Source: Solirubrobacterales bacterium (GTDB taxonomy: Bacteria; Actinomycetota; Thermoleophilia; Solirubrobacterales; 70-9). From it: a stretch of DNA of 34,730 nucleotides. The position numbers and the translations under genes were made by a program. The stretch spans positions 1 to 34,730 of the forward strand of contig JAFKLL010000032.1 in the NCBI GenBank assembly GCA_017304845.1, read 5' to 3'. Below, one piece after another: positions 19,017 to 27,839 of the stretch (the stretch's first letter is position 1; each line of letters opens with the position of its first letter). A model generated the notes under the pieces. That model saw only the letters and a program-made list of their open reading frames with translations, was not told the DNA's origin and ran no database searches.

Positions 19017-19988
19017 CTAGTCCTGGCGCAGGTGATGCCCGCGGCCCTCGAGGTTCTCGATGACCTCTTCGATCGACTTCTGGCCGAAGTTCGGGATCGC
19101 GGCGAGCTCGGACTCCGACTTCTGGAGCAGCTGGCCGATGGTCTCGATGCCGGCGCGCTTGAGGCAGTTGAACGAGCGGACGCTGAGCTCGAGCTCGTCG
19201 ATCAGGATGTCGTCCTCGCCACCGGCGGCGGGAGCGGCGGCACCGTCGACGGCGACGACGCCCTCGGCGATGACCGGCTCACGGGCGGTCAGCTCCTCGA
19301 CCCGCTCCGGGTCGCTGAAGATGGCCAGGCTCTTGATCAGGATCTCGGAGGCCTCGCGAAGCGCGGTGTTCGGCTCGATCGAACCGTCGGTCTCCAGCTC
19401 GAGGGTGAGCTTGTCGAAGTCGGTGCGCTGCCCGACACGGGCGGCCTCGACGACGTAGGAGGCACGGCGGATCGGCGAGAAGATCGAGTCGATCGGGATG
19501 ACGCCGATCGGCTGGTCCGCGTCCTTGTTCTCCTCGGCGGGACGGTAGCCACGGCCGCGGCCGATGGTCACGTACATCTCGAGGCGGGTCTTCTTCTCGA
19601 GCGTGGCGATCGGAGCCTCGGGGTTGAGGATCTCGACGCCGGCGGGAAGGTCGATGTCGGCGGCGGTGACGTCACCGGGGCCGGTGACGACGATCGGGGC
19701 CTCGACCGCGTCCGCGTCGGTGTGCATGCGGACGACCAGGTCCTTGAGGTTCAGGACGATGTCGGTGACGTCTTCCTTGACACCGGCGATGTTCGAGAAC
19801 TCGTGCGAGACGCCTTCGATCCGGACGCTGGTGATGGCGGCACCGGCCAGCGAGGAGAGCAGCACGCGACGCAGGCTCGAACCGAAGGTGTAGCCGAAGC
19901 CCTTGTCGAGGGGCTCGATGGTGAAGACGCCCTTGTTCTCTTCAACCTGCTCGGACGAGATGGTCGGTACCTGGAAATCTGTGCTCAT
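19017..19988 (-). CDS. rpoA: RNA polymerase alpha subunit
   Basis: A 323-residue alpha subunit whose dimer starts assembly of RNA polymerase. The N-terminal domain shows IEPLDKGFGYTFGSSLRRVLLSS and SNIAGVKEDVTDIVLNLK. An acidic, Ala/Gly-rich linker (about 240-262) leads to the C-terminal domain LELSVRSFNCLKRAGIETIG, which contacts UP elements and activators. AAAGGA precedes the ATG. The 51-base gap upstream, where rpsD normally lies, contains only a C-rich tract and the binding site. Confidence 0.98.
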   Translation of the reverse strand: MSTDFQVPTISSEQVEENKGVFTIEPLDKGFGYTFGSSLRRVLLSSLAGAAITSVRIEGVSHEFSNIAGVKEDVTDIVLNLKDLVVRMHTDADAVEAPIVVTGPGDVTAADIDLPAGVEILNPEAPIATLEKKTRLEMYVTIGRGRGYRPAEENKDADQPIGVIPIDSIFSPIRRASYVVEAARVGQRTDFDKLTLELETDGSIEPNTALREASEILIKSLAIFSDPERVEELTAREPVIAEGVVAVDGAAAPAAGGEDDILIDELELSVRSFNCLKRAGIETIGQLLQKSESELAAIPNFGQKSIEEVIENLEGRGHHLRQD

Positions 19989-20039
19989 TGGATCCTTTGG
20001 AATTGCTGGGGGGAGGGGACGGCTGCGGCGGCCTGCGCG

Positions 20040-20438
20040 CTAGACGCGGCGGCGCTTGCGGGGGCGGCAGCCGTTGTGGGCCTGCGGCGTCACGTCCTTG
20101 ACGCTGGTCACCTCGAGCCCCGCGGCCTGCAGCGAGCGGACCGCGGTGTCCTTGCCGGAGCCCGCGCCCTTGGCGAAGACTTCGACCTTCTGGAGACCGT
20201 GCTCCATGCCCTTCTTCGCGGCGGCGTCAGCGGTCACCTGAGCGGCGAACGGAGTCGACTTGCGCGAACCCTTGAACCCGGCGCTGCCGGCCGATTCCCA
20301 GGCGATGACGTTGCCCTCGGGATCGGTCAGGGTGACGATCGTGTTGTTGAAGGAGGTCTTGATGTGCGCCTGGCCGACCGCAATGTTCTTGCGGACGCGA
20401 CGACGGGTACGAGTCTTGGCCGGTTTCTTGGCTGCCAT
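20040..20438 (-). CDS. rpsK: 30S ribosomal protein S11
   Basis: 132 residues. S11 lines the platform of the 30S subunit near the E-site mRNA. The signature [20 protein letters not shown] and the C-terminal [18 protein letters not shown] are intact, the latter containing the Asn that is isomerised to isoAsp in some bacteria. A basic N-terminal tail ([16 protein letters not shown]) is typical of actinobacteria. It starts 17 bases after rpsM. Confidence 0.97.
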   Translation of the reverse strand: MAAKKPAKTRTRRRVRKNIAVGQAHIKTSFNNTIVTLTDPEGNVIAWESAGSAGFKGSRKSTPFAAQVTADAAAKKGMEHGLQKVEVFAKGAGSGKDTAVRSLQAAGLEVTSVKDVTPQAHNGCRPRKRRRV

Positions 20439-20455
20439 GGAAAGTCTTCAGCTCC

Positions 20456-20833
20456 TTACTTTGCGGGCTTCTTCTTGCCCGCCACGCTCATGCGGCGCGG
20501 GCCCTTGCGGCCCCGGGCGTTGGTCTTGGTGCGCTGGCCCCGGACGGGCAGGCCACGACGGTGGCGCAGGCCCCGGTAGGAGCCGATCTCCATCAGGCGC
20601 TTGATGTTCTGCGAACGCTCGCGGCGGAGGTCGCCTTCGACGTCGAGGTTCTCGACGGCGTCACGCAGCTTGATGACCTCGTCTTCCGTCAGGTCCTTGA
20701 TCTGGGTGTTGCGATCGATGCCGACCTGGTCCAGGAGCTCCTGTGCGGTCGACTGACCGATCCCGTAGACGTAGGTGAGACCGATCTCGGCCCGCTTGTT
20801 GAGGGGGATGTTGACCCCGGCGATACGCGCCAT
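20456..20833 (-). CDS. rpsM: 30S ribosomal protein S13
   Basis: 125 residues, beginning [26 protein letters not shown] as S13 proteins do. S13 sits in the 30S head and contacts the 50S subunit and P-site tRNA. The motif [23 protein letters not shown] and a basic tail, GRKKPAK-like (seen as VAGKKKPAK), reach towards tRNA. It starts 3 bases after the rpmJ stop, so it belongs to the same transcript. Confidence 0.97.
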   Translation of the reverse strand: MARIAGVNIPLNKRAEIGLTYVYGIGQSTAQELLDQVGIDRNTQIKDLTEDEVIKLRDAVENLDVEGDLRRERSQNIKRLMEIGSYRGLRHRRGLPVRGQRTKTNARGRKGPRRMSVAGKKKPAK

Positions 20834-20836
20834 TTA

Positions 20837-20950
20837 TTAACCCTGCCTCTGCTTGTGTCGCGGGTTCTCACAGATCACCAGGACGCGTCCGCGCCGGCGA
20901 ATAATCTTGCACTTCTCACACATCGGTTTTACCGAGGCTCGGACCTTCAT
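20837..20950 (-). CDS. rpmJ: 50S ribosomal protein L36 (zinc form)
   Basis: A 37-residue protein starting [19 protein letters not shown]. The zinc ligands Cys11, Cys14, Cys27 and His32 are all present, so this is the zinc-binding (C+) form rather than the zinc-free paralogue induced under zinc starvation. It binds 23S rRNA near the base of the L7/L12 stalk. It is the first gene after a terminator and lacks the usual infA in front. AAGGA lies close before the ATG. Confidence 0.96.
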   Translation of the reverse strand: MKVRASVKPMCEKCKIIRRRGRVLVICENPRHKQRQG

Positions 20951-21012
20951 CGTCCTTCAGTTCCTTTGGAAAGAGATCTCCCGAAAGTCCCAGTAAACGG
21001 ACTACGGGCGTG

Positions 21013-21033
21013 AAAAAACGGCCAATTTGGCCG
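21013..21033 (-). terminator. Strong intrinsic terminator between map and rpmJ
   Basis: CGGCCA-ATT-TGGCCG (21019-21033) followed on the minus strand by six T (21018-21013), 23 bases after the map stop. It should end the S10-spc transcript here, so rpmJ-rplQ must have a promoter in the next 60 bases or rely on readthrough. Confidence 0.85.
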
Positions 21034-21056
21034 AGAGCGAACAATAGCAGGCTTGG

Positions 21057-21812
21057 TCATTCCTCGTCCCAGGGAGTGAGGATGCGGGGACCGTCTGCCG
21101 TGGCGGCGACCGTGTACTCGAAGTGGGCGGCCATCGAGCCGTCTTCCGAGTAGACCGACCAGCCGTCGTCGTCCATGTAGACGCCGGGCCCGCCGACGTT
21201 GACCATCGGCTCGATCGCGAAGACCATGCCCTCCTCGATCTCCGGGCCCCGGCCGGGGGTGCCGTAGTTCGGGATCTGGGGCTCCTCGTGCATGTCCTGC
21301 CCCACCCCATGCCCGACCAGCGAGCGGATGATCGAGAAGCCGGCGGCCTCGACGTGGCTCTGGACGGCGTGGCCGATGTCGCCGACCCGGTTGCCGGGAA
21401 CCATCTGCTGAGCGGCCAGCTCCAGCGACTCCTTGGTCACCTCGAGCAGCCTGCGGGTGGTCTCGTCGATCGGGCCGACCGGGATCGTGCTGGCGCCGTC
21501 GGCGACCCAGCCGTCGAGGGTGACCCCGATGTCGAGCGAGAGGATGTCGCCCTTCTCCAGGGTGTACGGGCCGGGGATGCCGTGGACCACCATCGAGTTG
21601 GGGGAGGCGCAGATCGACCCGGGGAAGCCGCGGAAGCCCTTGAAGGTCGGCACCGCCCCCTGCGAGCGGATGAACTTCTCGGCGGTCTCGTCGAGCTCGG
21701 CCGTGGTCACGCCCGGCCGGATCTTCGAGGTGAGCATCTTCATGCACCGGGCGTGGATCGAGCCGGCTGCCGCCAGCTTCTCGATCTGATCGCCCGTCTT
21801 GCGGATGATCAT
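21057..21812 (-). CDS. map: Methionine aminopeptidase, type I
   Basis: A 251-residue enzyme that removes the initiator Met from new proteins. All five metal ligands are visible: Asp94 (LSLDIGV), Asp105 (VADGAST), His168 (VGHGVG), Glu201 (IEPMVN) and Glu232 (HFEYTV). His77 in VVHGIP is the usual substrate-contacting His. The start at ATG 21812 gives the family's usual MIIRKTGDQIEKL opening, 10 bases after adk. The open frame continues 26 codons further upstream into adk, without family similarity. There is no N-terminal zinc or SH3-binding extension. Confidence 0.97.
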   Translation of the reverse strand: MIIRKTGDQIEKLAAAGSIHARCMKMLTSKIRPGVTTAELDETAEKFIRSQGAVPTFKGFRGFPGSICASPNSMVVHGIPGPYTLEKGDILSLDIGVTLDGWVADGASTIPVGPIDETTRRLLEVTKESLELAAQQMVPGNRVGDIGHAVQSHVEAAGFSIIRSLVGHGVGQDMHEEPQIPNYGTPGRGPEIEEGMVFAIEPMVNVGGPGVYMDDDGWSVYSEDGSMAAHFEYTVAATADGPRILTPWDEE

Positions 21813-21822
21813 CTTCAGCCGC

Positions 21823-22494
21823 TCAGCCTTCTTCGAGGCTGAGGGTCGAGACCAGGGTGCGGATCTTCTCGCTGACCCGGTCCGGATCATCGGCGCCGTC
21901 GACCTGGTTCAGCAGCCCCTGCTTCTTGTAGTAGTCGACCAGCGGGGCCGTCTTCTCGTGGTACTGCTCGAGACGGTGCCGGACGACCTCGGGCTTGTCG
22001 TCGTCACGGGTGTAGAGCTCCGATCCGTCGACGTCGCAGACGCCGTCCTCGGCCGGCGGGTTGAACTCGACGTGGTAGACGTGGCCCTTCTCCTGGCAGA
22101 CCCGGCGGCCCGAGAGGCGCCGGACGATCTCCTCGTCATCGGCGTCGATCAGGATCACCGCGGTCAGGGCCCGGCCGAGATCGGTCAGCTTGGAATCCAG
22201 CGCCTCGGCCTGCGGCACGGTGCGCGGGAAGCCGTCGAGGATGAAGCCGTGATCGGCCTCACCAGACTCGAGGCGGTCGGCGATGATGCCGATGATCACC
22301 TCGTCCGGGACCAGGTCGCCCCGGTCCATGTACTCCTTCGCCGCCTTGCCGACCTCGGTCCCCTCCTTGACCGCGGCCCGGAGGATGTCTCCGGTCGCGT
22401 AGTAGGGGAACTCGAGGTCCTCCTGCAGGCGCTCGCCCTGGGTGCCCTTGCCGCTCCCGGGAGGGCCAAGCAAAATGAGGTTGAGTTCGGCCAT
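21823..22494 (-). CDS. adk: Adenylate kinase (long form)
   Basis: A 223-residue enzyme that balances AMP, ADP and ATP. The P-loop is GPPGSGKGT (10-18), the AMP site is ATGDILRAAV, and DGFPRTVPQAEAL follows. It has the long LID domain (about 130-165). There the zinc-type positions read Cys133, Lys136, Cys153 and Asp156. The last is a common replacement, but Lys at the second position should break zinc binding. The common actinobacterial short form lacks this LID. It lies 13 bases after secY. Confidence 0.97.
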   Translation of the reverse strand: MAELNLILLGPPGSGKGTQGERLQEDLEFPYYATGDILRAAVKEGTEVGKAAKEYMDRGDLVPDEVIIGIIADRLESGEADHGFILDGFPRTVPQAEALDSKLTDLGRALTAVILIDADDEEIVRRLSGRRVCQEKGHVYHVEFNPPAEDGVCDVDGSELYTRDDDKPEVVRHRLEQYHEKTAPLVDYYKKQGLLNQVDGADDPDRVSEKIRTLVSTLSLEEG

Positions 22495-22507
22495 GGTCCG
22501 GCCGCGC

Positions 22508-23779
22508 CTACTTGAGGAAGCCCTCGTAGTTGCGCATCATCAGCTGCGCCTCGAGCTGCTTGACCGTGTCGAGAGCCACGCCCACGACGATCAGGATCGA
22601 GGTACCGCCGAAGAAGAGACCACCACCGCCGACGTTGTTGAAGAAGATCGTCGGGAAGGCCGCCACCGCACCGAGGTACAGGGCGCCGGGGAAGGTCAGG
22701 CGCGACAGCACGCGGTCCAGGTACTCCGCCGTGGGACGGCCCGGGCGCACGCCGGGGATGAACCCGCCGTACTTCTTCAGGTTGTCGGCCTGGTCCACCG
22801 GGTTGAAGGTGACCGCTGTGTAGAAGTAGGTGAAGATGATGATGAAGAACACCTCACCGACCACGTAGGCCCAACTCGACGGACTGAGGAAGGCCGCGAA
22901 GTCGAGGGCCGCCGGGGTGTTGATCAACTGGCCGATGGTCGGCGGCAGCGCCATGATCGACGCCGCGAAGATGACCGGGATGACGCCGGCCATGTTGACC
23001 CGGAGCGGCAGGTAGGTCGAGCCGCCCGAGGTCATCTTGCGGCCGACCACGCGCTTCGCGTACTGGACGGGGATCCGCCGCTGGCCTTCCTGGACGAAGA
23101 CGATCGCCACGATGACGCCGAGGATGATGAACGGCAGCATCACCACGAACACCTGATCCGGGTTGTTCCACCAGGTCTGGATGCCGGGCAGTACGCCGGA
23201 GACGATCGAGGCGAAGATCAGCAGCGAGATGCCGTTGCCGATGCCGCGCTGGGTGATCAGCTCGCCGATCCACATCAGGAGGGTCGTGCCCGCCGTCAGG
23301 CAGATCACGATCATCAGGACGTTGGCCGGGTTCATGTTCGAGACGACGCTCGCGCCGCCGGCCGACAGCGAGTTGAAGAGGAAGACGTAGGCGAACGACT
23401 GCATCGCCGCCAGCGCCACCGTGAGGTAGCGGGTGTACTGCGTGATCTTCTGCTGGCCGACCTCGCCCTCCTTCTGGAGACGCTCCAGGGAAGGCACGAC
23501 GACGGTCAAGAGCTGCAGGATGATCGACGCCGTGATGTAGGGCATGATGCCCAGGGCGAACAGCGACAATCGCGAAAGCGACCCGCCCGAGAACAGATTG
23601 AGGAAGCCGAGGATGTTGGATCCGGTCAGCTGGTTCTCGAGGTCCTTGACGGCATCGATGTCGATGCCGGGGGCGGGGATGTAAGCGCCAAGCCGGTACA
23701 GGGCCAGCATGGCGGCGACGAAGAGTAGCTTCTTGCGGATCTCCGGTACGGAGAATGCCTTCGCGATCGTTGCGATCAT
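22508..23779 (-). CDS. secY: Preprotein translocase channel subunit SecY
   Basis: A 423-residue membrane protein with ten predicted TM helices, forming the SecYEG channel. The opening IRKKLLFVAAMLALYRLGAYIPAPGI, the plug region after it, ITQRGIGNGISLLIFASI in the middle, and SGGSTYLPLRVNMAGVIPVIFA near the C-terminal half are standard SecY signatures. The ATG shares one base with the rplO stop (TGATG). Confidence 0.98.
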   Translation of the reverse strand: MIATIAKAFSVPEIRKKLLFVAAMLALYRLGAYIPAPGIDIDAVKDLENQLTGSNILGFLNLFSGGSLSRLSLFALGIMPYITASIILQLLTVVVPSLERLQKEGEVGQQKITQYTRYLTVALAAMQSFAYVFLFNSLSAGGASVVSNMNPANVLMIVICLTAGTTLLMWIGELITQRGIGNGISLLIFASIVSGVLPGIQTWWNNPDQVFVVMLPFIILGVIVAIVFVQEGQRRIPVQYAKRVVGRKMTSGGSTYLPLRVNMAGVIPVIFAASIMALPPTIGQLINTPAALDFAAFLSPSSWAYVVGEVFFIIIFTYFYTAVTFNPVDQADNLKKYGGFIPGVRPGRPTAEYLDRVLSRLTFPGALYLGAVAAFPTIFFNNVGGGGLFFGGTSILIVVGVALDTVKQLEAQLMMRNYEGFLK

Positions 23780-24279
23780 CAGTCGATCAGCTCGCAGCTT
23801 CCGCCGGCGGCCTCGATCTTCTCCTTGGCGGCAGCCGAGAAGCCGTGGGCCTTGACAGTCAGGCTCTTGGTGATCTCACCCTTGGCGAGGATCTTGACCG
23901 GATCCTTGCGGCTGGCGAGACCGACGGCCTTGAGCGTCTCCGGGGTGACCTCGGAGCCGGCCTCGAAACGATCTTCGAGATCGCTGAGGTTGACCGGCTG
24001 GGTCGTGGTCCGGAAGTTCTCGAAGGGCATCGACTTCTTCATGTGCGGGCCGCGCAGCTTGCGCATCCGCATGTGAATCGGGGTCTGACCACCTTCGAGG
24101 TTGGTCTTCTGCTTGTTGCCGGAGCGCTGGCCCTGACCACCGTGGCCACGACCGGACGTCTTGCCGGTGCCCGAGCCGGGACCGCGGCCGATCCGCTTCT
24201 TGGGGCGGCGCGAGCCGGGCTTGGGGCTCAGGTTGTGAAGGCCGATCTCCTCGGCGCGGCTTTCCTGCTTCTCAGCCAT
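23779..24279 (-). CDS. rplO: 50S ribosomal protein L15
   Basis: 166 residues. After about 12 extra acidic residues it shows the L15 core start LHNLSPKPGSRRPKKRIGRGPGSG and the glycine-rich SGRGHGGQGQRSG, which thread into 23S rRNA. The globular part ends VKAHGFSAAAKEKIEAAGG. It is joined by one-base TGATG overlaps to rpmD before it and secY after it. Confidence 0.97.
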   Translation of the reverse strand: MAEKQESRAEEIGLHNLSPKPGSRRPKKRIGRGPGSGTGKTSGRGHGGQGQRSGNKQKTNLEGGQTPIHMRMRKLRGPHMKKSMPFENFRTTTQPVNLSDLEDRFEAGSEVTPETLKAVGLASRKDPVKILAKGEITKSLTVKAHGFSAAAKEKIEAAGGSCELID

Positions 24280-24458
24280 CAGGCCTCCTCGACCTTGACC
24301 AGGTGGGAGACCACCTTGAGCTGGCCCTGGAGCTGAGGGGAGTCCTCACGCTCGACCTGACGGCCGAGCTTGCCCAGGCCCAGGGCGGCAAGAGTGCCCC
24401 GCTGGCTCGGGTTCGTGTTGATTTCGGAACGAATCTGGGTGATCGCGAGCTTCGCCAT
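24279..24458 (-). CDS. rpmD: 50S ribosomal protein L30
   Basis: 59 residues beginning [20 protein letters not shown], with the L30 pattern TLAALGLGKLGRQVEREDSP and the end GQLKVVSHLVKVEEA. L30 is a small two-helix, three-strand protein on the 50S surface. The start shares one base with the rpsE stop, and the stop shares one base with the rplO start. Confidence 0.96.
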   Translation of the reverse strand: MAKLAITQIRSEINTNPSQRGTLAALGLGKLGRQVEREDSPQLQGQLKVVSHLVKVEEA

Positions 24459-25357
24459 CAGGAAGTCTCTTCCTCCGCGGCCTTCTCGGCGTCCTCGGCG
24501 GCCTCTTCGGTCTCCTGAACGGCTTCGGCGGCTTCGGTGGCGTCCTCGCCGAGCTTCTCCTCGGCGGCGACCTCGGCCTCTACTTCAGAGGCGGCGGGCT
24601 CGGTCGGCTCGGGGTCCACGGGGGTGTCCGCGGTCTCCTCGGCGGCCTTCTCCTCGACCGCGGCCACATCGGCCGGGGTCTCGGCCGGAGCCTCGGCGGC
24701 TTCCTCGGCCGGAGCCTCGGCGGCGGCAGCCGCGTCGGCGGCCTCTTCCACGGCGGCCTGGCTGGCCTCGTCCGGGGCGCCACCGTTGGTGGTGCCTTCC
24801 TCGGCGGCAGCGGCGGCCTCGGCCTCGCGGTCGATGCCCAGAACCTCGCTGATCGTCAGGCCACGCAGCTCGGCGACCTCTTCCGGCCGGCGCAGGCGGA
24901 CGATGCCGTCCATGGTCGCCTTGACCAGGTTGATCGGGTTCTGAGTGCCGACGCTCTTGGTCAGGATGTCGCGCACCCCTCCCAGCTCGAGCACGGCACG
25001 GACGCCGCCACCGGCGATCACGCCGGTTCCCGGGCTGGCCGGGCGCAGCACCACGTGACCGGCGCCGAAGCGGCCGATGATCTTGTGGGTGATCGTGTCC
25101 CCGTACTTGGGGATCCGAACCAAGTTCTTGCGAGCGTTCTCGACGGCCTTCTGGATGGCCAGCGGGACTTCCCGGGCCTTTCCGTAACCGATGCCGACAA
25201 CCGACTCTTCGTCACCGACAGCGACCAGGGCCGTGAACGAGAAGCGACGACCGCCCTTGACCACCTTGGCCACACGGTTGATCTCGATCACGCGCTCCTG
25301 AAGGTCGAGCCCCTTGGGGCTGACCATCTCGATGCGGGCTGTATCCATACCCTTCAT
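24458..25357 (-). CDS. rpsE: 30S ribosomal protein S5 with long Ala/Glu-rich C-terminal extension
   Basis: 299 residues, whereas S5 is usually about 165-210. The core (1 to about 176) is normal: [43 protein letters not shown], and [21 protein letters not shown]5 helps decoding accuracy and mRNA unwinding at the 30S entry site. Residues about 177-299 are a low-complexity run of Ala, Glu, Pro and Asp, very acidic and probably disordered. The frame stays open with the same codon bias and ends exactly at the rpmD overlap, so the extension is not a frameshift error. Met4 is an alternative start. Confidence 0.95.
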   Translation of the reverse strand: MKGMDTARIEMVSPKGLDLQERVIEINRVAKVVKGGRRFSFTALVAVGDEESVVGIGYGKAREVPLAIQKAVENARKNLVRIPKYGDTITHKIIGRFGAGHVVLRPASPGTGVIAGGGVRAVLELGGVRDILTKSVGTQNPINLVKATMDGIVRLRRPEEVAELRGLTISEVLGIDREAEAAAAAEEGTTNGGAPDEASQAAVEEAADAAAAAEAPAEEAAEAPAETPADVAAVEEKAAEETADTPVDPEPTEPAASEVEAEVAAEEKLGEDATEAAEAVQETEEAAEDAEKAAEEETS

Positions 25358-25381
25358 TTCAGCTTCACCGTACTGGAGTTC

Positions 25382-25735
25382 CTAGAACTCCAGTCCACCC
25401 TCTCTCGCACCTTCGGCGAGGGCCTTCACCCTGCCGTGGTAGCGGTAACCGCTTCGGTCGAAGACACAAGTCTCGACGCCTGCCTTCTTTGCACGTTCGG
25501 CCAGCAGCTCGCCGGCCTTCTTCGCCTGTTCGGCGCCCCGGAGCTCCTTGAGCTCGGGCTCGGTCCAGTTGGCCGCGGCCAGCGTCTTGCCCTCGACATC
25601 GTCGATGAGCTGCGCGAAGACGCCACGGTTGGACCTGTAGACGGACAGCCGGGGGCGCGCCGCGGTCCCCGAGACCTTGGCCCGGACGCGGTAACGCCGG
25701 CGCTGACGCCGCTGGCGATTGGTGATGACGGTCAT
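25382..25735 (-). CDS. rplR: 50S ribosomal protein L18
   Basis: 117 residues. L18 binds 5S rRNA together with L5. Visible are the basic N-terminus [38 protein letters not shown], and the C-terminal [23 protein letters not shown]. It overlaps the rplF stop by four bases (ATGA). Confidence 0.97.
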   Translation of the reverse strand: MTVITNRQRRQRRRYRVRAKVSGTAARPRLSVYRSNRGVFAQLIDDVEGKTLAAANWTEPELKELRGAEQAKKAGELLAERAKKAGVETCVFDRSGYRYHGRVKALAEGAREGGLEF

Positions 25736-26265
25736 ACTCGCTTACCGACCTTCCTGGCGACGTGTTCGCCGCGGTAACGGATGCCCTTGCCCTTGTAAGG
25801 CTCCGGCGGACGGCTCTCGCGGATGTTCGCCGCGACCTGGCCGACCTTCTGCTTGTCAATTCCCTTGACGATGATCTCGGTCGGCTGGGGCAGCTCGAAC
25901 TCGATGCCCTCCGGCGCGTCGATGGTCACCGGGTGCGAGTAGCCGAGGGCGAGCTCGAGGCCCTTGCCCTTGGCGGCGGCACGGTAGCCGACGCCCTGGA
26001 TCTCCAGCACCTTCTGGTAGCCGTCGGTGACGCCGACGATCATGTTCGCGATCAGGCTGCGGGTGAGCCCGTGGAGCGCGCGATGGTTGGGCCGGTTGGT
26101 CGGCCGCTCCACCGTGATCAGGCCGTCGTCGCTCTTGACCGTGATATCGGTCGAGATCTCCTGCGAGAGCTCGCCCTTAGGCCCCTTGACCTTGATCAGG
26201 CCGGGCTTGATGTCGATCTCGACCCCGGAGGGGAGCTCGATCGGTTTCTTTCCAATTCGACTCAT
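25732..26265 (-). CDS. rplF: 50S ribosomal protein L6
   Basis: 177 residues starting [19 protein letters not shown], with the duplicated L6 fold and the C-terminal signature [24 protein letters not shown]6 lies near the factor-binding site of the 50S subunit, contacting the sarcin-ricin region. It starts 10 bases after rpsH. Confidence 0.97.
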   Translation of the reverse strand: MSRIGKKPIELPSGVEIDIKPGLIKVKGPKGELSQEISTDITVKSDDGLITVERPTNRPNHRALHGLTRSLIANMIVGVTDGYQKVLEIQGVGYRAAAKGKGLELALGYSHPVTIDAPEGIEFELPQPTEIIVKGIDKQKVGQVAANIRESRPPEPYKGKGIRYRGEHVARKVGKRV

Positions 26266-26275
26266 CGGTTCCTCA

Positions 26276-26671
26276 TCACCAGACGTAGGCGAGCACCTCG
26301 CCGCCGACGCCTTCCTTCTTCGCTTCGTGACCGGTCATCACACCATGCGAGGTGGTGATGATCGCGGTGCCGGTACCACCGTGGACCCGCGGCACCTCGC
26401 CGTGGCCGACGTAACGTCGACGGCCGGGGCGCGAGACCCGCTCGATGCCGGTGATCACCGGCTGGTGGTCCTTCGTGTACTTGAGCTGGACCGTGATCTT
26501 CTCACCCACGTCGGCCGCGCTCTTCTCGTAGCCGGCGATGTAGCCCTGCTCGGTCAGGATGCGGGAGACCTCGAGCTTCAGCTTCGAGCTCGGCACCTCG
26601 ACGGAGGCCAGGCCGGAGCTCAGGCCGTTGCGGATGCGGGTCAGGTAATCAGCTATCGGATCGGTAAGCAT
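26276..26671 (-). CDS. rpsH: 30S ribosomal protein S8
   Basis: 131 residues with the S8 opening DPIADYLTRIRNGLSSG and the RNA-binding C-terminus STSHGVMTGHEAKKEGVGGE-like (seen as ITTSHGVMTGHEAKKEGVGG). S8 binds the central domain of 16S rRNA. In enterobacteria it also represses the spc operon; no matching mRNA site is evident here. It starts 3 bases after rpsZ. Confidence 0.97.
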   Translation of the reverse strand: MLTDPIADYLTRIRNGLSSGLASVEVPSSKLKLEVSRILTEQGYIAGYEKSAADVGEKITVQLKYTKDHQPVITGIERVSRPGRRRYVGHGEVPRVHGGTGTAIITTSHGVMTGHEAKKEGVGGEVLAYVW

Positions 26672-26674
26672 GCT

Positions 26675-26860
26675 TCACCAACTCGACTTCGTCATGCCGG
26701 GGATGTAGCCCTCGTGGGCAGCCTCGCGCAGGCAGATCCGGCAGATGCCGAACTTGCGGTAGTACGCGCGGGGGCGGCCACAACGGCGGCACCGGTTGTA
26801 CTCGCGGGTTGAAAACTTCGCCTTGCGCTGCTGGCGCACCTTCTGTGACGTCTTGGCCAT
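26675..26860 (-). CDS. rpsZ: 30S ribosomal protein S14, zinc type
   Basis: 61 residues, the short zinc-binding S14. Ligands are Cys24, Cys27, Cys40 and Cys43 ([22 protein letters not shown]). S14 completes the 30S head. The zinc-free 100-residue paralogue seen in many actinobacteria is not in this window. The start shares one base with the rplE stop (TAATG). Confidence 0.97.
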   Translation of the reverse strand: MAKTSQKVRQQRKAKFSTREYNRCRRCGRPRAYYRKFGICRICLREAAHEGYIPGMTKSSW

Positions 26861-27504
26861 TAGGCCTGGTCCTCCTGCGTTTCGTTGTCGGCTGCTGTGG
26901 CTTCATCAGCACCCTCGGGGACCGGACGACCTTCCTTCGCGAAAGGCATGCCCAGGCCGAGCAGCAGCTCGAAAGCCTCGTAGTCCGTCGGAGCGGACGT
27001 GGTGATGGTGATGTCGAGACCACGGGTCTCGTCGACCGAGTCGTAATCGATCTCGGGGAAGATCAGCTGCTCGCGCACACCCATCGAGTAGTTGCCGCGC
27101 CCGTCGAACGAGGTCGCCTTGAGGCCGCGGAAGTCACGGATGCGTGGGATCGCGATCGAGCAGAGCCGATCGAGGAACTCCCACATCCGGGCACCGCGCA
27201 GGGTGACCGAGGCACCGACCGGCATGCCCTCACGGAGCTTGAAGGACGCGATCGACTTCTTCGCGATCCGGGTGTTCGGCATCTGGCCGGCGATCAGCGA
27301 GAGCTCTTCGATCGCCTTTTCGCGCGACTTCGAGTCGACCGACGAGCCGAGGCCCATGTTCAGCGTGATCTTCTGCAGTCGCGGCGCCCGCATCGGGGTC
27401 GAGTAAGCGAACTTCTCCATCAGCTTCGGGAGCACCTCATCGTTGTAGGTGTCTCGGAGCCGGGGCGGCGGAACTGCCTGCTGGGTTGTCGTAGCTGCTT
27501 CCAT
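26860..27504 (-). CDS. rplE: 50S ribosomal protein L5
   Basis: 214 residues; L5 is normally about 180. L5 carries 5S rRNA and touches P-site tRNA. Core signatures are [39 protein letters not shown], and [21 protein letters not shown]. The extra length is a polar 12-residue N-terminus and an acidic C-terminal tail of about 25 residues ([18 protein letters not shown]). Confidence 0.96.
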   Translation of the reverse strand: MEAATTTQQAVPPPRLRDTYNDEVLPKLMEKFAYSTPMRAPRLQKITLNMGLGSSVDSKSREKAIEELSLIAGQMPNTRIAKKSIASFKLREGMPVGASVTLRGARMWEFLDRLCSIAIPRIRDFRGLKATSFDGRGNYSMGVREQLIFPEIDYDSVDETRGLDITITTSAPTDYEAFELLLGLGMPFAKEGRPVPEGADEATAADNETQEDQA

Positions 27505-27512
27505 GGTGCTTT

Positions 27513-27839
27513 CTAAATGGCCTCGCCGGTGCGCTTCGAGAAGCGCTGGCGCTTGCCGTCGTCGGTGGTGCGGATGCCGATGCGAGTCGGCCGGTTGTCG
27601 GTCGGGTCGACCAGCATCACGTTGGAGACGTGGATCGGCCCTTCCATCTCGATGATCCCGCCTTCCTTGCCCTGGCCGCGCCCGTCGGGCGAAGGCTGGG
27701 CGCGCTGGTGGCGCTTGATCATGTTGAGGCTCTCAACGTACACGGTCTGCTTGGTCGGGTTGGTCCGGATGACCTTGCCCTGCTTGCCCTTCTCCTTGCC
27801 GCTGATCACCTGGACCTGGTCGTCGGTGCGGATACGCAT
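27513..27839 (-). CDS. rplX: 50S ribosomal protein L24
   Basis: 108 residues, with the KOW motif [20 protein letters not shown] at the N-terminus. L24 starts 50S assembly and sits at the tunnel exit. ATG 27839 is chosen because it shares one base with the rplN stop (TGATG); a GTG three bases upstream is in frame but less likely. Confidence 0.96.
   Translation of the reverse strand: MRIRTDDQVQVISGKEKGKQGKVIRTNPTKQTVYVESLNMIKRHQRAQPSPDGRGQGKEGGIIEMEGPIHVSNVMLVDPTDNRPTRIGIRTTDDGKRQRFSKRTGEAI

Noticed and set aside
18963..20579. 538-codon plus-strand open frame opposite rpoA and rpsK
   Set aside because: It spans several conserved genes on the other strand and has no recognisable protein features; it is a GC-driven shadow.
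20951..21056. Possible hidden infA gene
   Set aside because: Only 106 bases are free, IF-1 needs about 220, and the space is taken by a terminator.
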